In this document: positions 1 to 13,182 of the stretch, one piece after another
Layout: the number at the start of each line of letters is the position of its first letter
Position numbering within the stretch: the first letter of the stretch is position 1
Origin: Symsagittifera roscoffensis
Taxonomy: Eukaryota > Xenacoelomorpha > Acoela > Convolutidae
Assembly (NCBI RefSeq): GCF_963678635.1
Contig: NC_087063.1
Location: 28,337,100 to 28,401,099 of the forward strand
Reading direction: 5' to 3'
Length of the DNA: 64,000 bases
Notes under the pieces: generated by a model
Database searches by the model: none
What the model was told of the DNA's origin: nothing
Seen by the model: the letters and a program-made list of their open reading frames with translations, nothing else
Made by a program: the position numbers and the translations under genes

Positions 1-1118
1 TACTATTTGTGTGTATTCATTTGAGTATTTAGAAGTTATGTATATTTGTATGTTTTTATGTAAGTAAGAATTCTCGAATGCATGTCCGCTTGATTGAGTG
101 AATGAAGACCAGCAAATATTTTGAATCAATGTATGTTTTTCAGTTTAAAAGCATTTAAAAGTTAGCTGGTTTGCAAATTGTACAAATTTATGATTGAAAT
201 TTTTTGTCTGTTTAAAAGGAAAGTGTGTACACATGAGTAGTTGCATGCTTGTAAAGTACATTCCATGTCTTTTTGTAGGCAAGTACTTATACATATTCGT
301 ATATGAGTATGAAAGGCATGTTTATATGATTTTATGTAAAGACATATGAAGGCCAGTCTGTAATGCGTGACTCTTTTTGTCTGAATGTGTGTATAAATTT
401 GTCTTGAAAGTGTGAAGTGAATGCAAGTTGGTTTGTGTGTTTACATGTGCTTGTATTTTAAAGATCAGCAGAACTAATAAGTGAATTCTTTGCATGTATG
501 TAAGCAAAACTTGCGTGTGTGTCTATTTATGTAAACTGTATGTATCTATGTAAAAGTGTACGACTTTTTGCACGTATAAATGTAATTAATTATGTATGCA
601 CATACTATTTGTGTATATTCATTTGAGTATTTAACATTTATGTATATTTGTATGTTTTTATCTAAGTAAGAATTCTTGAATGCATTTCCGCTTGATTGAG
701 TGAATGAAGACCAGCAATTATTTTGTATCAATGTAAACTTTTCAGTTTAAAATTATTTAAAAATTTGCTAGTTTGCAAATTGTACAAACTTCCGATTGGA
801 GTTTTATGTCTGTTTAAAAGGAAAGTGTGTACACAAGAGTCGTAGCATGCTTGTATAGTACGAACCATGTCTGTTTGTAGGTAATTACTTATGCATTTTC
901 GTATATGAGTATGAAAGGCACGTTTATATGATTGTATGTAAAGACGTATGAATGCCAGTCTCTAATGCCTGACTATTTTTGTCTGAATGTATGCATATAT
1001 TTGTCTTGAAAGTGTGAAGTGAAAGTAAGCTGGTTTGTGTGTTTAAATGTGGTTTTATTGTAAAGGTCAGCAGAAATATTAAGTCAAAATCTTTGCATGT
1101 GTAAAAGCAAAATTTTCG
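1..1118. repeat. 602-bp tandem duplication at window start
   Basis: Positions 1-518 and 603-1118 align end to end at an offset of 602 bases with scattered substitutions and small indels (for example TACTATTTGTGTGTATTCAT at 1 and TACTATTTGTGTATATTCAT at 603). The first unit may continue to the left of the window. Open frames seen on the minus strand are low-complexity products of TATG/TGTA sequence and are not credible genes. Confidence 0.85.
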
Positions 1119-1660
1119 TATAATTGGTTGCAGCTTTAAAAGCATGTAAGCAAGTATGTAAAATTTATGTATGTATGGTAGTTTATTTGCATTCTTCTTA
1201 TGTATAAGACTATGTACGTTTGTATTCATACCTTTACGTAAGACTTCATTTTTGAATGTTTGTATGTATAGAAGTAATTTTGCATATATGTATGTAATTT
1301 TGTAAGTATGGTTGTATGAATGTCTCTAAGTAACTTTATATATGTATGTATTTATGTAACTTTGTATGTATGTATCTATGTATGCATGTATATATGTGTT
1401 TATGTAAGTTTATACTTATGTATACATGTATGTATGTTTGTATTCAGTAAGTGTGTACGTAATTGTTTTTGTATGTAAGTTTGCATGATTAACCTTCTGT
1501 AAGTATTTAAATGTGTATGAATAAACGTATGTTTGTAATAAAATACGCATGACTGTTTTTTGTGAGTATGCATTTAAGTTTGCAACATATGAAAATGTGT
1601 TTATGTTTTTTTATGTTTACAAGTATGCAGCTTCATATGTTTGGTGGGGTATATATGTTT
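1119..1660. repeat. TATG/TGTA-rich simple-sequence tract
   Basis: Imperfect runs of TATG, TGTA and GTAAGT-like words fill this stretch (for example around 1340-1440). It grades into the 602-bp duplication on its left. No coding frame is supported. Confidence 0.7.
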
Positions 1661-4420
1661 GAGTTTAGTTGTAATCGTTTATTTTATTTCATATAAAAGT
1701 ATATATGTGACTCAATCCAAATCTTTTTTATCTTTCTTCTTAAGTTTCTCGAATATTCTAGAATAATCAACCAGACACTATAATGACAGTTTTTTTTTTC
1801 ATTTTCTTGATTTGCAAAACAATTTGATAATTTTTTTAAAAAAGTTTTTCTCGAAATATTTGATCTTCCAGGTATCCTCATTATGAACATTTCACTTTGA
1901 AAAAGTGGCATAGGTTTCATTGATAATTTCAATTTATCTGCAGTCAATGATTATGAAAAATGTTTCAAAATTGTAACAAGAAAGATCAGTTTTCAAGTTT
2001 TCACAAAATTTTGTCGATGGAAGCATCAAACCCCAAGTCCGATTGGAGACAGCATGGAGTCTAAAGTGTTTGATGAACTGTTGCTCATAGAGGTAAAAAT
2101 TACCATAAGAAAATTATTAGAAAAAATTTATGGTTTGTTGAGGAAAATCATTGATCGTGCAGACATGCGGCTGGTAGAGCTGAAGACGGTAAGCGAGCAA
2201 AGTCTCAGTGACAGGTACTGTATATTTGAAGGATGATTGATCAATTTCTAAAAACCACAAATTTTCAATGGTTTTCATTTGAAAAATCATAATTTTGAAT
2301 CAAAGTTATAAACCCACAGAAATGAAGCAATTGTGTAATCAGATAAACAGTCAGTACCACTTTTTTTAAATTCAAGATTTATTTAGTCGATAGAGCTTTT
2401 TATGAAATAGCTCAAAATGCTTACGCCTTTTTTCTTTGAAATGAATAGCAAATCTTTCTGCATTGAGGCTCAAAATTTTAATTCCTCAAAGTAAAACTGT
2501 CTAACAAACTTTTTATTGTCAAATTAAACATGTCTTTGTTAGTCGTTCTAGCTTAAGATAACACAACATAATTGACGTTTATCGAAATGCATTGAAACTA
2601 CAAAATGGCACTTACAAGTTTTCGGAAACTGCTGTAGCCAAATTGGTGTGAAAGCGTTGTTTAGTGTGAAACAGCTATCATCCTGACGGAATCCGAAGAT
2701 TAAGGTAGAGTGTTGATGATAAGGCTTGATTTTTTATCTTAAAATTTCAAACAACTAACCGTTTCTCGAAGACATGTTTTGTTAATAGAGAAGACAAATA
2801 TTGATGTAAAAATGAGAAAAAATATCATGATGCGAACTGTTTTGATACTGCTAGTGATGAGAACGTGAATTCGAAAGCTTGGATCACCTCAAACATGTAT
2901 TGAAAGAAAGGTTGAACTTTTGATAACACAATTAGTTGCAGATGAATAATCGAATATTTTGCTCAAAAAGCCACCGTAATCATGGAAACATTGAAAAGAT
3001 CAGATTTGTATTAATAATCTCAAAATTTAATTTGTTGAGCAGAGGGTTAATCAATGATAATAACTGATAGCGCTTCAAACTTTTGAATAGAAAGCTCTTG
3101 CTGAAGCCAAATTGAGTTAATTAGAAGATACTGAGAACAGTTGACTAGATTGTAGTATCAAATTAAAAATGGTTTAATTGCATATTCTTTTAATGGAAAA
3201 ATCAAAAATTTTGGATGCTTAAATTATAACTCCGAATTTATATCAAGTTTTGAGTTTGTATCCATAACTTATCTTAGTTTGTGTTCAGTCTTTCCCGATT
3301 GAATTTGCTCTAATTTGAATAACTGCTTTCTTTAAAAGTCGCAAATACATTTTCACCTGCTTTATTTGATGGTCACTCTGTTCTGTCGTATATATTGGCG
3401 CACAAATAACAGTTTTCCACCAGTTTCTAGGTCCGCTTTGATGAATATTTTCAAAATTTCTGTTAGCACAAAAAAGTTAATAGGAAACACTAAACGTTTT
3501 CTAGAAGCCCCGAAAATTGTTTCCTTTTTATTATAAAAAGTTGTATATGCAAGTCTTAGAAATGGCTGCAGCAAAATTAATGGGCACTTTTGGCTTTCAT
3601 CAGTGTTCTCGTTTTTCAAGATCTTTACCCACTTCAACTTATTAGCTCTTTCAATCTTTCTATAAAATCAAAGCTTTTGTCATAGATTTAAGACGTTTTT
3701 TCAGTCTCCTGTAGACACGGAAAATGGAAATGTCGAAACTTTCAAGCCACTTTCATTATTTTAGAGTTTTCAGTGTTTCGTAATTTTTCTTTGTTTTTAC
3801 CTTCATTTGGCTGAACAAAATTTTTCATTCTTATTTCGGTCAAATTGATCATTAGTTTTTGCCTTAATAGAGGTGGCGGCCGCCGCACTTGACGAATTTT
3901 GCTTTCTTCGAGATTCAGCAATAAAACATGCATTTTTGAAGGAAATCGTTCACCGCAGCCAACAGTTAAGCTACGCTGCCAAAATCTTGTGCTTTCCTAA
4001 ATACCATATAGTTTGGTCGCATATAATAGGTATATAACGTCATTTTACATGTAAACAAGCCAATACCCCCAAACTTTAGAAGGGAAAATATGCACCGACC
4101 AAAACTTAATTCCATTCCCGTTTCCACAACGTTCAGTGGGAATACTCAATAATATACCGAAGTTTTACATGAGGACTTTTAGGTATAAAATTATACATGG
4201 TGACAATTAGGATTATTACATGGTGACCATTGCTGATCATTTAAAACATGGTGACCATTATGATTTATACCTAATGGTCATCCATGTATGACAACCCCCC
4301 CCCCCCCCCGATCCTAACGCACTATATGCATACTACTGATATGCTCAAAGACAGTTTCTGAAACTCTACTCTTTCTCTCCCCCCCGTTCCTAAATCGATA
4401 ATACGGCTAATCCCTTTTAG
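1661..4420. other. Gene-poor stretch upstream of the M1 exon
   Basis: AT-rich sequence with only short unsupported frames. Earlier exons of the M1 gene should lie on this side, but I found no HExxH-coding segment. Landmarks: a perfect 15-base C run at 4295-4309, a 7-base C run at 4379-4385, and three copies of a word close to ACATGGTGACCATT at about 4196, 4218 and 4247, followed by a partial inverted copy at about 4272. Confidence 0.5.
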
Positions 4421-5577
4421 GTGGTTTAATTGTGAACGACTGGTGGTCTCATTTCTGGATCAATGAGGGACTAACTTACTATTATGCAGACGAAGTTGTC
4501 AGAGAGGCCGTGAGACAAGAAGTACTACCGTCTTCATTTCTCCCAACTTATTACCTATACTCTCACTACGACAACTACGCAATCACTCAAAAAGTCGATA
4601 CTGTTCGAGCAAATGAACACTTTTATGGATTTAACATGGCCCTTTTTTACAAAGCAAGGAATGTTGCTTTTATGTTAGACACTGCAATGGAAGGCAATCT
4701 TTCAGTCTGTCTCGGATTAGCGATGGAAAATTACACTTTCAGATCTTTGTCAGGTCTGACGCTCAACAAAGAACTATCTAACTGTCCTCATTCGAACCTT
4801 AACGTAGTTAACTTCATGCAATATTGGCTTTATGAAGAGATGCTTCCAATTTTGAAACTAGAACTGCAAAATGAAACTGCTATTTTTACTTATTCGCTCC
4901 TCTGCGATTTAGACGCTATAAAAAATGCAAGTTGCGAGACGCATAAAAAATATACACCTCAATTTGCGATAAAATTTCAGGACCAAGATTATAACTTGCT
5001 TCAAAAAGTTCAAATTATTTCCGATTTTCCTTCAGAGATAAAACTTAACTTTTCAGTGGAGGACAACCAATTACTCTTCGTAAACGCGTTTGAAGGGAGA
5101 AATTTTTTGGTCCAATATCCTGAGTTTATTTACGAAGAGTTCTTTAATTGGATTGAATCGGAAAAATTCACATACGATCGCCCGGACAACCATTTCCTAT
5201 TGATGTTTATCATGGACATGCTTCAGTTGTCAGCAAGGGAACTAATCAAATCTGATTGGACAATAAAAATAAGGAACAAACCTGCGGAACTTAAGAAAAT
5301 GGGAGCAAAGAGATACGTGGAAGACATTATAGACGATATCAGCACACATTGTTTTGATCAAAGCTTTTTCCTGACTTTAACCGGAAATTATCGAGGGTGG
5401 GATAACATTTCTTCGCTTGCACCTGTCAGTACATCCAATTCTACTCACGAAAACTGTTTCGTAGACACAGAGCAGAATATGAATATCCAACTGAATAATG
5501 AGCGTCTCAGGACCCTCATAATGTTTGCACTCAACGGCCACGAATTTTGGGCAAACCTATATGGAATAATTTGCTAA
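4421..5577 (+). CDS. M1-family aminopeptidase-like gene, 3' exon (partial)
   Basis: The open frame starts right after a TTTTAG acceptor at 4415-4420 and runs about 385 codons to TAA at 5575-5577. Its first residues fit the M1 block that follows the zinc-binding HExxH helix: G-L-I-V-N-D-W-W then W-I-N-E-G, where the Glu (4465-4467) is the third zinc ligand in this family. The HExxH motif must be in an upstream exon and was not found in the window. About 70 residues later, F-Y-K-A-R-N-V aligns with the family's Y-x-K-G-A segment, with Phe at the catalytic Tyr position and Tyr one place later. The rest resembles the end of the catalytic domain, the small beta domain and only a short start of the C-terminal helical domain. 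About 380 residues after NEG is shorter than the roughly 550-600 of full-length APN-like enzymes. It may be a secreted or membrane peptidase, a catalytically dead paralogue, or a truncated gene. Several N-x-S/T sites fit an extracellular protein. Confidence 0.75.
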
Positions 5578-5602
5578 GCCTAAAACTTAAATAATTGTTG
5601 AA

Positions 5603-5608
5603 AATAAA
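5603..5608 (+). terminator. Poly(A) signal AATAAA of the M1 gene
   Basis: A canonical AATAAA lies 26 bases after the stop codon of the M1 exon. It supports 5577 as the true end of the coding sequence rather than a missed donor site. Confidence 0.55.
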
Positions 5609-6539
5609 TCACGAAAGCGTCTTTTTGTGCGGCCAATTTTTTTCGGAAAAGTCAGGGTTTGTGCAAATTTAAAGTAACAAATTCTTAGCTGATTTTTTTA
5701 AGGAACTGTGATGTTTTTTGTGCATGTTTTGAGCAGATAAACTTAACTTACCAGAACTTAGATAAAAGTTTTAATTGACTATATTTATCTTCCCCAAATA
5801 ATTAACAAAAATAAAAATATTTTATTGTTCCAAAATTTGAAAATAAAAAAATTAGAGTTTGCACCAGACCAGTTTTTGCACCTAAGAGTTCGCCAAATGC
5901 TACAATAAGCTAAAAACGAAATATTTTACAGCAAAATTGAGCTTTTCGCGTTGCTCTCTCCAAATAGCCTATAAAAACTGACTAGCGTGTACAGCACCTC
6001 CGGTTTTTCAATCAGATTCATATACGTGAAAATGGCTTATAAAAAAATATATAAGAAGAAACGAAAGGAATACAACCGTAACAAAAGACGGGGGCATCCA
6101 ACTACGCTTTTTATTTCAAAAATCGAACAAAAAAACTCAAACAAAATTTCTTTTCAAACTAAAATGGTCTAAAACTACTGGGTTTCAGATCTTCGTATTT
6201 TGAAGTCAGAAACAAAATCCTAAAATGGACGACAGCCTACAACTGCACTTTCTATATTTAACGATCTCATTGACAAAATTTTTTAAGCCATGAATAAGAC
6301 TCTTGTTTAACTTCGTTCTTACTTTTCATTAGCCCGTACCTATATCGTTTGCTGCCATCAATAGATGAACCCAGCGTAATTATAATAATAATATAAAAAT
6401 TGTCAGTTTCGAAAACTTGAGAAAAAAACTGAGCAAAAATATTAAAATGGCGGCCACTGCAACTACTGGTAAAAATCTGACTTCACACCACCATGCATCG
6501 ACAATTTCAACTATTGAACAGTATTACTTTTTTAAAATT
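5609..6539. other. Gene-free AT-rich spacer
   Basis: No convincing gene, RNA or repeat. The one open frame (5987-6172) is Lys/Arg-rich low complexity and has no family signature. Confidence 0.5.
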
Positions 6540-7720
6540 TACGAAAAATCGTGAAAAAGTCAAATCTAGGAGATTGAAATTCGTTGAGCAGTCATATTTG
6601 GAGTTCAGAATAAACTTCCTGAGAATACCCCTCCTTGAAAGCACCCCACCAGAGTGTTGAGTTTCAATTTTAAAAAAAATTTCTGAAGAAATTTGAAAAA
6701 TCATTGGCATACCTCTATAATTAAGATAAAAATGAGCAGTCAAACTTGGAGAAAAAAGAATTGCAATCTCTGATGATACCCTGGGATTACCCCATCTTAA
6801 TTTTGGGAATTACAGATTTCGCAAAGCTTTTTTAAGTCTTCGAATAAATTACAAACAAATATTGAGATAACGTCAAATCTCGGAAAATAAAATAATTTCA
6901 GCAATAACATTCGGAGGAAAACTTTGCATTCTCTATGGCAGGAAAACTACTTTGGCAGCATCCAGCAGCTATGGGTTTGTGCAATTCCATTTTGTACCTG
7001 TTTTGAAAACTTTTGAATTCATAAAAAACCGTGTTGTCTCAAAAATTTAAAGTTTTTTGAGCATTCACATTTGGAGGCACGAATTGCAACCCCTATGAAG
7101 GCCATATCAGCACCCAAATGCTGTGTTCGAAATTTTGATTTTTTTGAAAAATTTGTAAATTTAAGTTTTCTGAAAGTTTTGAAAAAAAAATCGTCATATC
7201 TCGTGAACTGGACGCATCTTTTTGAATTTTTAAATCTAAACTTTCTGAAAATTCTCGAAAAGCATAAGGATTTGAGCAATCTTAATTGGAGTAAAAATTA
7301 GAAACCTCTGAGAGTACCCTGAAATTGCTCCCAACTACAGTCTGGAGAAATTCATAGTTTTTGAATTTTAAACAAGCTTTCTTGAACATACAAAAAAAAT
7401 CATTAAAAACTTCATATCTCGTAAACAAAAAGAACTTGAGCAATCATATTTGAACGCAAGATTTAAAACCCATGAAAGTATCCAGACAGCACCCAACCGA
7501 ACTACACGGTTGGGAATTTCAATGTTAACCATTTTTTTAAGATTAGTTTTCTGAAAAGTTAAAAAAATATATATACAAGTCATATCTCGAAAGCTACAAC
7601 GATTTGAGTAATGATTTTTGGCGGCAAGATACGCAACCACTGAGCGTAACCTGGCAGCACCAAAAGACAGTGTTGATAGTTTAGAGTTTTGTGAAATTTT
7701 AAGTTTCTGTTTAAGCAACA
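6540..7720. repeat. Ancient tandem array, about 165-bp monomers, seven units
   Basis: A conserved phrase close to TTTGAGCAATCATATTTGGA recurs at about 6583, 6731, 6896, 7056, 7271, 7435 and 7603, so the spacings are 148, 165, 160, 215, 164 and 168 bases. In most units it is preceded by TCATATCTCG-like sequence and followed by GAATTGCAACC...CTGAGAGTACCCTG and often CAGCACC. The units are far diverged from each other but keep the same order of words, as expected of an old satellite. The several short open frames here are products of the repeat. Confidence 0.7.
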
Positions 7721-8521
7721 GACGCGTAGTACATCACAAACAATAGCCACACATAAAGCAGAGAACAGATGCTATGCAATTCGCAATGCTTTAGTGAAAT
7801 TTCCATATAAGTCAACACGTTTCTTTGCGTTAGTCAACACTTTTCTTTGCACTTTCCTTTCTGAGTTAGATTAGAAAAAAAGAAGGTTCGCACTAACACA
7901 CTAACGCTCGCGCGTGTAATAATGATTATTTGGATAGCTTTTCGAGTGAAAATAAAAAATAGAAAAAAGGGCTAAACTCTCCTTTCTTACATGACGCGCA
8001 CAAAATTTCCCACACTCGCATTCTTGCTGATGCAAAAGACGCCACAGGCTCTGGGCCATCAAAACCTGCCTTGAACAAAACATCACCTTACTCCACATTA
8101 AACCCAAGAAGTTATCGTGGCCAACCTTGACTTCAGGTCATCCGAATCAATCTAGACACCAGAGTAATCGGAGACCTACTTGACTCTCGGATCATCAAAG
8201 TCCCCTGAATTGATGTTCATCGGTTTCGGCCTTGACTCCTTGGTCATCAGATCTCACCTTGGCCTCCATGACAACTAGACGAATTCTAAAATAACACCAA
8301 TCACGCCCTTGAACATTTTCATTTTTCACCGCAAAATGGGGCTGGCCTTAACGTAGCATTACGTCCAGAATAAGCGTTCAGAACTTTCATACAGGAAAGT
8401 CTCAGCAGCCAAATCGAAATATAAGTTGAATCAGGCATCTTTTCATCAAAACGCAACCACGTCTAAGATTCAAAAAAAAATTTGCCTAGCTCTTTTAGTC
8501 AACTAAAAAGATAGAAGAGAA
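7721..8521. other. Gene-free spacer with weak internal repetition
   Basis: No gene seen. A word like CTTGACTNNNGGTCATC recurs about three times between 8126 and 8270, suggesting a short decayed minisatellite. The minus-strand frame at 7901-8107 has no recognisable features. Confidence 0.4.
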
Positions 8522-11500
8522 AGCTGAACTATATTTCTTAAAAACATTAAAAATTAAGCATTCGGCTTTTCCACGAAATAAAACCTTAATATTCAGACAT
8601 GGACTACGGTATTTTTTGACGCAATTTGATATATCTAAAAAATTCTTAGATGTCAAATGTGTCAAGATAAAAAAAGTCCCTATTGGTCGTGAATTGGGTC
8701 GAAAATTATGCGCAGCGACCAGAAAAATCAGTTTAAAACTTTTCGGCTTTTCGGATTGAAATATGTCAAATAGTTTGAAATCGAATTATTATTTACCGGT
8801 CGAAATATTCATACTTCCTCTTTTTTAGGCTTCAATTGAAATAACGTAGACATTCAGCTTAACAGACATTAATACAGTAATCGAGATAAAATCAATCGAG
8901 TAGGTGGAACTTTTTTCCAAGTCAGTTTTCAGTCAAACTTTTAATTACTGGCTGACCTATTTAGGAGTGAAAATCATCTTTCACATAATTTGCAGAAATT
9001 ATGTAACAAAGCCTCCAACTAGCAGTACCACAATGTTTTGAACAATATTCAACAATTAACCAAAATTGTCAAAACAGTTAGCAAGATTAATTTAAAATTG
9101 ACACTTTTTTGAAAATTTTCCGTTGTCAACTCAAAATTACTTCGAAGCGCTTTGAATTTCAAAAACCATTAACGATTGACAATTTTTCCAATAAAGCTAT
9201 CCAAACCTGAAAAAACTTGATCAATACGTATTTTTCTTATTTCATCCAAAAAAATTAAACTCGTAACTTAAACGAATCAATAGTCCAACCGCAAAAAAAC
9301 CTAATTTGAGCATAAACAAATCCAGAAGAAACCATAGCCAAAAGGACAATTTGAACAGTGTCATTGAACTCACGAACACGGAAAAAATTGTATTCTTTTT
9401 TTTCATGATACTAGATTAACCCCTTTTTTGATAAAACTAACCCGATTTGAGAAAACTGGATCAGAAAATATTTTTTTAACCCGCGGGGAATTTAGAGAAC
9501 GAAAGTCCAAGTATGAAAACGAAATAAAAATTTCTCGTGTCATTGGAAAATTTGTATTCGAATTCGTATGCTGCCTTGCTAATACCAAATGATCTTGAAT
9601 TGAAATTAAAAAAATCGAAAGAAAAAGCGATAAAAAAATGAACGTGAAAAGATTTCCTGAAACGAAAAAAATAGCCAACTGACAGTTAGAAATGAAAAAC
9701 GAACGCAAGAAAACAGAAAAAAAACAAAGCCAACTAACAGTTGGAAAAGCATTATGAACGCCAGGAAAGAGAAAAACGGACTTGTTCTTTGAAATATTTA
9801 TAATTTTCAATAATTGAATTAAAAATATATGCACTTAAAGTTCTTTCAAATTCACAAACAACTTATAATTAGTGTTTTTTCTAAAAGTATCCCAATTTGA
9901 GAAAACTGAGTCAGTATGTAAATTTTAAATTCCGCTGAGAAATCTTAAAATTAATTCCACTTTCGAAACTAGAAGTCGATCATATTTTCAGTGACCTTAA
10001 CCTTTTTGCTGCTCGATTTTCTTTTTTACTTAACCTTTTCCCTTACTGCTCGGTTTAACAGATGCAATGGAGCTGAACTATATTTCTTAAAAACATTAAA
10101 AATTAAGCATTCGGCTTTGCCACGAAATAAAACCTTAATATTCAGACATGGCCTACGGTATTTTTTGGCGCAATTTGATATATCTAAAAAATTCTTAGAT
10201 GTCAAATGTGTCAAGCTAAAAAAAGTCCCTATTGGTCGTGAATTGGGTCGAAAATTATGCGCAGTGACCAGAAAAATCAGTTTAAAACTTTTCGGCTTTT
10301 CGGATTGAAATATGTCAAATAATTTGAAATCGAATTATTATTTACAGGTCGAAATATTCATATTTCCCCTTTTTTGGGCTTCAATTGAAATAACGTAGAC
10401 ATTCAGCTTAACAGACATTAATACAGTAAGCGAGATAAAATCAATCGAGTAGGTAGAACGTTTTTCCAAGTCAGTTTTCAATCAAACTTTTAATTACTGG
10501 CTGACCTATTTAGGAGTGAAAATCATCTTCCACATAATTTGCAGAAAATATGTAACAAAGCCTCCAAATAGCAGTAACACAATGTTTTGAACAATATTCA
10601 ACAATTAACCAAAATTGTCAAAACAGTTAGCAAGATTAATTTAAAATTGACACTTTTTTGAAAATTTTCCGTTATCAACTCAACATTACTTCGAAGCGCT
10701 TTGAACTTGAAAAGTCATTAACGATTGACAATTTTTCCAATAAAGCTATCCAAACCTGAAAAAATTTGATCAATACGTATTTTTCTTATTTCATCCAAAA
10801 AAATTAAACTTGGATTTTGAACGAATCAATAGTCCAACCGCAAAAAAAAAAACCTAATTTGAGCATAAACAAATCCAGAAGAATCCATAGCCAAAAGGAC
10901 AATTTGATCAGTGTCATTGAACTCACGAACACGAAAAAAAAAATTTATTCTTTTTTTTTCATGATACTATATTAACCCCCTTTTCGATAAAACTAACCCG
11001 GTTTGAGAAAACTGGATCAAAAAATATTTTTTTAACCCGCGGGGAATTTAGAGAACGAAAGTCCAAGTAAGAAAACGAAAAAAAATTTCTCGTGTCATTG
11101 GAAAATTTGTATTCGAAATCGTATGCTGCCTTGCTAATACCAAATGATCTTGAATTGAATTTTAAAATAATCGAAAGAAAAAGCGATAAAAAAATGAACG
11201 TGAAAAGATTTCCTGAAACGAAAAATGTAGCCAACTGACAGTTAGAAATGAAAAACGAACGCAAGAAAACAGAAAAAAAACATAGCCAACTAACAGTTGG
11301 AAAAGCATTATGAACGCCAGGAAAGAGAAAAACGGACTTGTTCTTTGAAATATTTATAATTTTCAATAATTGAATTAAAAATATATGCACTTAAAGTTCT
11401 TTCAAATTCACAAACAACTTATAATTAGTGTTTTTTCTAAAAGTAACCCAATTTGAGAAAACTGGGCCAGTATGTAAATTTTAAATTCCGCTGAGAAATC

Positions 11501-13182
11501 TTAAAATTAATTCCACTTTCGAAACTAGAAGTCGATCATGTTTTCAGTGACCTTAACCTTTTTGCTGCTCGATTTTCTTTTTTACTTAACCTTTTCCCTT
11601 ACTGCTCGGTTTAACAGATGCAATGGAGCTGAACTATATTTCTTAAAAACATTAAAAATTAAGCATTCGGCTTTGCCACGAAATAAAACCTTAATATTCA
11701 GACATGGCCTACGGTATTTTTTGGCGCAATTTGATATATCTAAAAAATTCTTAGATGTCAAATGTGTCAAGCTAAAAAAAGTCCCTATTGGTCGTGAATT
11801 GGGTCGAAAATTATGCGCAGTGACCAGAAAAATCAGTTTAAAACTTTTCGGCTTTTCGGATTGAAATATGTCAAATAATTTGAAATCGAATTATTATTTA
11901 CAGGTCGAAATATTCATATTTCCCCTTTTTTGGGCTTCAATTGAAATAACGTAGACATTCAGCTTAACAGACATTAATACAGTAAGCGAGATAAAATCAA
12001 TCGAGTAGGTAGAACGTTTTTCCAAGTCAGTTTTCAATCAAACTTTTAATTACTGGCTGACCTATTTAGGAGTGAAAATCATCTTCCACATAATTTGCAG
12101 AAAATATGTAACAAAGCCTCCAAATAGCAGTAACACAATGTTTTGAACAATATTCAACAATTAACCAAAATTGTCAAAACAGTTAGCAAGATTAATTTAA
12201 AATTGACACTTTTTTGAAAATTTTCCGTTGTCAACTCAACATTACTTCGAAGCGCTTTGAACTTGAAAAGTCATTAACGATTGACAATTTTTCTAATAAA
12301 GCTATCCAAACCTGAAAAAATTTGATCAATACGTATTTTTCTTATTTCATCCAAAAAAAATTAAACTTGGATTTTGAACGAATCAATAGTCCAACCGCAA
12401 AAAAAAAACCTAATTTGAGCATAAACAAATCCAGAAGAATCCATAGCCAAAAGGACAATTTGATCAGTGTCATTGAACTCACGAACACGAAAAAAAAATT
12501 TATTCTTTTTTTTTCATGATACTATATTAACCCCCTTTTCGATAAAACTAACCCGGTTTGAGAAAACTGGATCAAAAAATATTTTTTTAACCCGCGGGGA
12601 ATTTAGAGAACGAAAGTCCAAGTAAGAAAACGAAAAAAAATTTCTCGTGTCATTGGAAAATTTGTATTCGAAATCGTATGCTGCCTTGCTAATACCAAAT
12701 GATCTTGAATTGAATTTTAAAATAATCGAAAGAAAAAGCGATAAAAAAATGAACGTGAAAAGATTTCCTGAAACGAAAAATGTAGCCAACTGACAGTTAG
12801 AAATGAAAAACGAACGCAAGAAAACAGAAAAAAAACATAGCCAACTAACAGTTGGAAAAGCATTATGAACGCCAGGAAAGAGAAAAACGGACTTGTTCTT
12901 TGAAATATTTATAATTTTCAATAATTGAATTAAAAATATATGCACTTAAAGTTCTTTCAAATTCACAAACAACTTATAATTAGTGTTTTTTCTAAAAGTA
13001 ACCCAATTTGAGAAAACTGGGCCAGTATGTAAATTTTAAATTCCGCTGAGAAATCTTAAAATTAATTCCACTTTCGAAACTAGAAGTCGATCACGTTTTC
13101 AGTGACCTTAACCTTTTTGCTGCTCGATTTTCTTTTTAATTAACCTTTTCACTTACTGCTCGGTTTAACAGATGCAATGGAG
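8522..13182. repeat. Three head-to-tail 1.55-kb tandem units
   Basis: Units are 8522-10070 (1549 bp), 10071-11626 (1556 bp) and about 11627-13182 (1556 bp), phased on the word AGCTGAACTATATTTC. Units 2 and 3 are nearly identical. Unit 1 differs by scattered substitutions and small indels. Each unit carries two adjacent related words, AGCCAACTGACAGTTAG and AGCCAACTAACAGTTGG, the second almost palindromic. Small frames recur in every unit on both strands, but they are asparagine/phenylalanine-rich, start at arbitrary points and look non-coding. The array ends in the same word (GATGCAATGGAG) that marks the internal junctions. Confidence 0.92.

Noticed and set aside
2054..2236. 60-codon frame from ATG with GTAAAAAT and GTAAGC sites, possible upstream M1 exon
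   Set aside because: Splicing the apparent sites together gives an immediate stop, and the peptide has no M1 feature.
9403..12945. 143-codon minus-strand frame repeated in all three 1.55-kb units
   Set aside because: Phe/Ser-rich composition, indels between units that change the protein, and no family signature. It is open by base composition.
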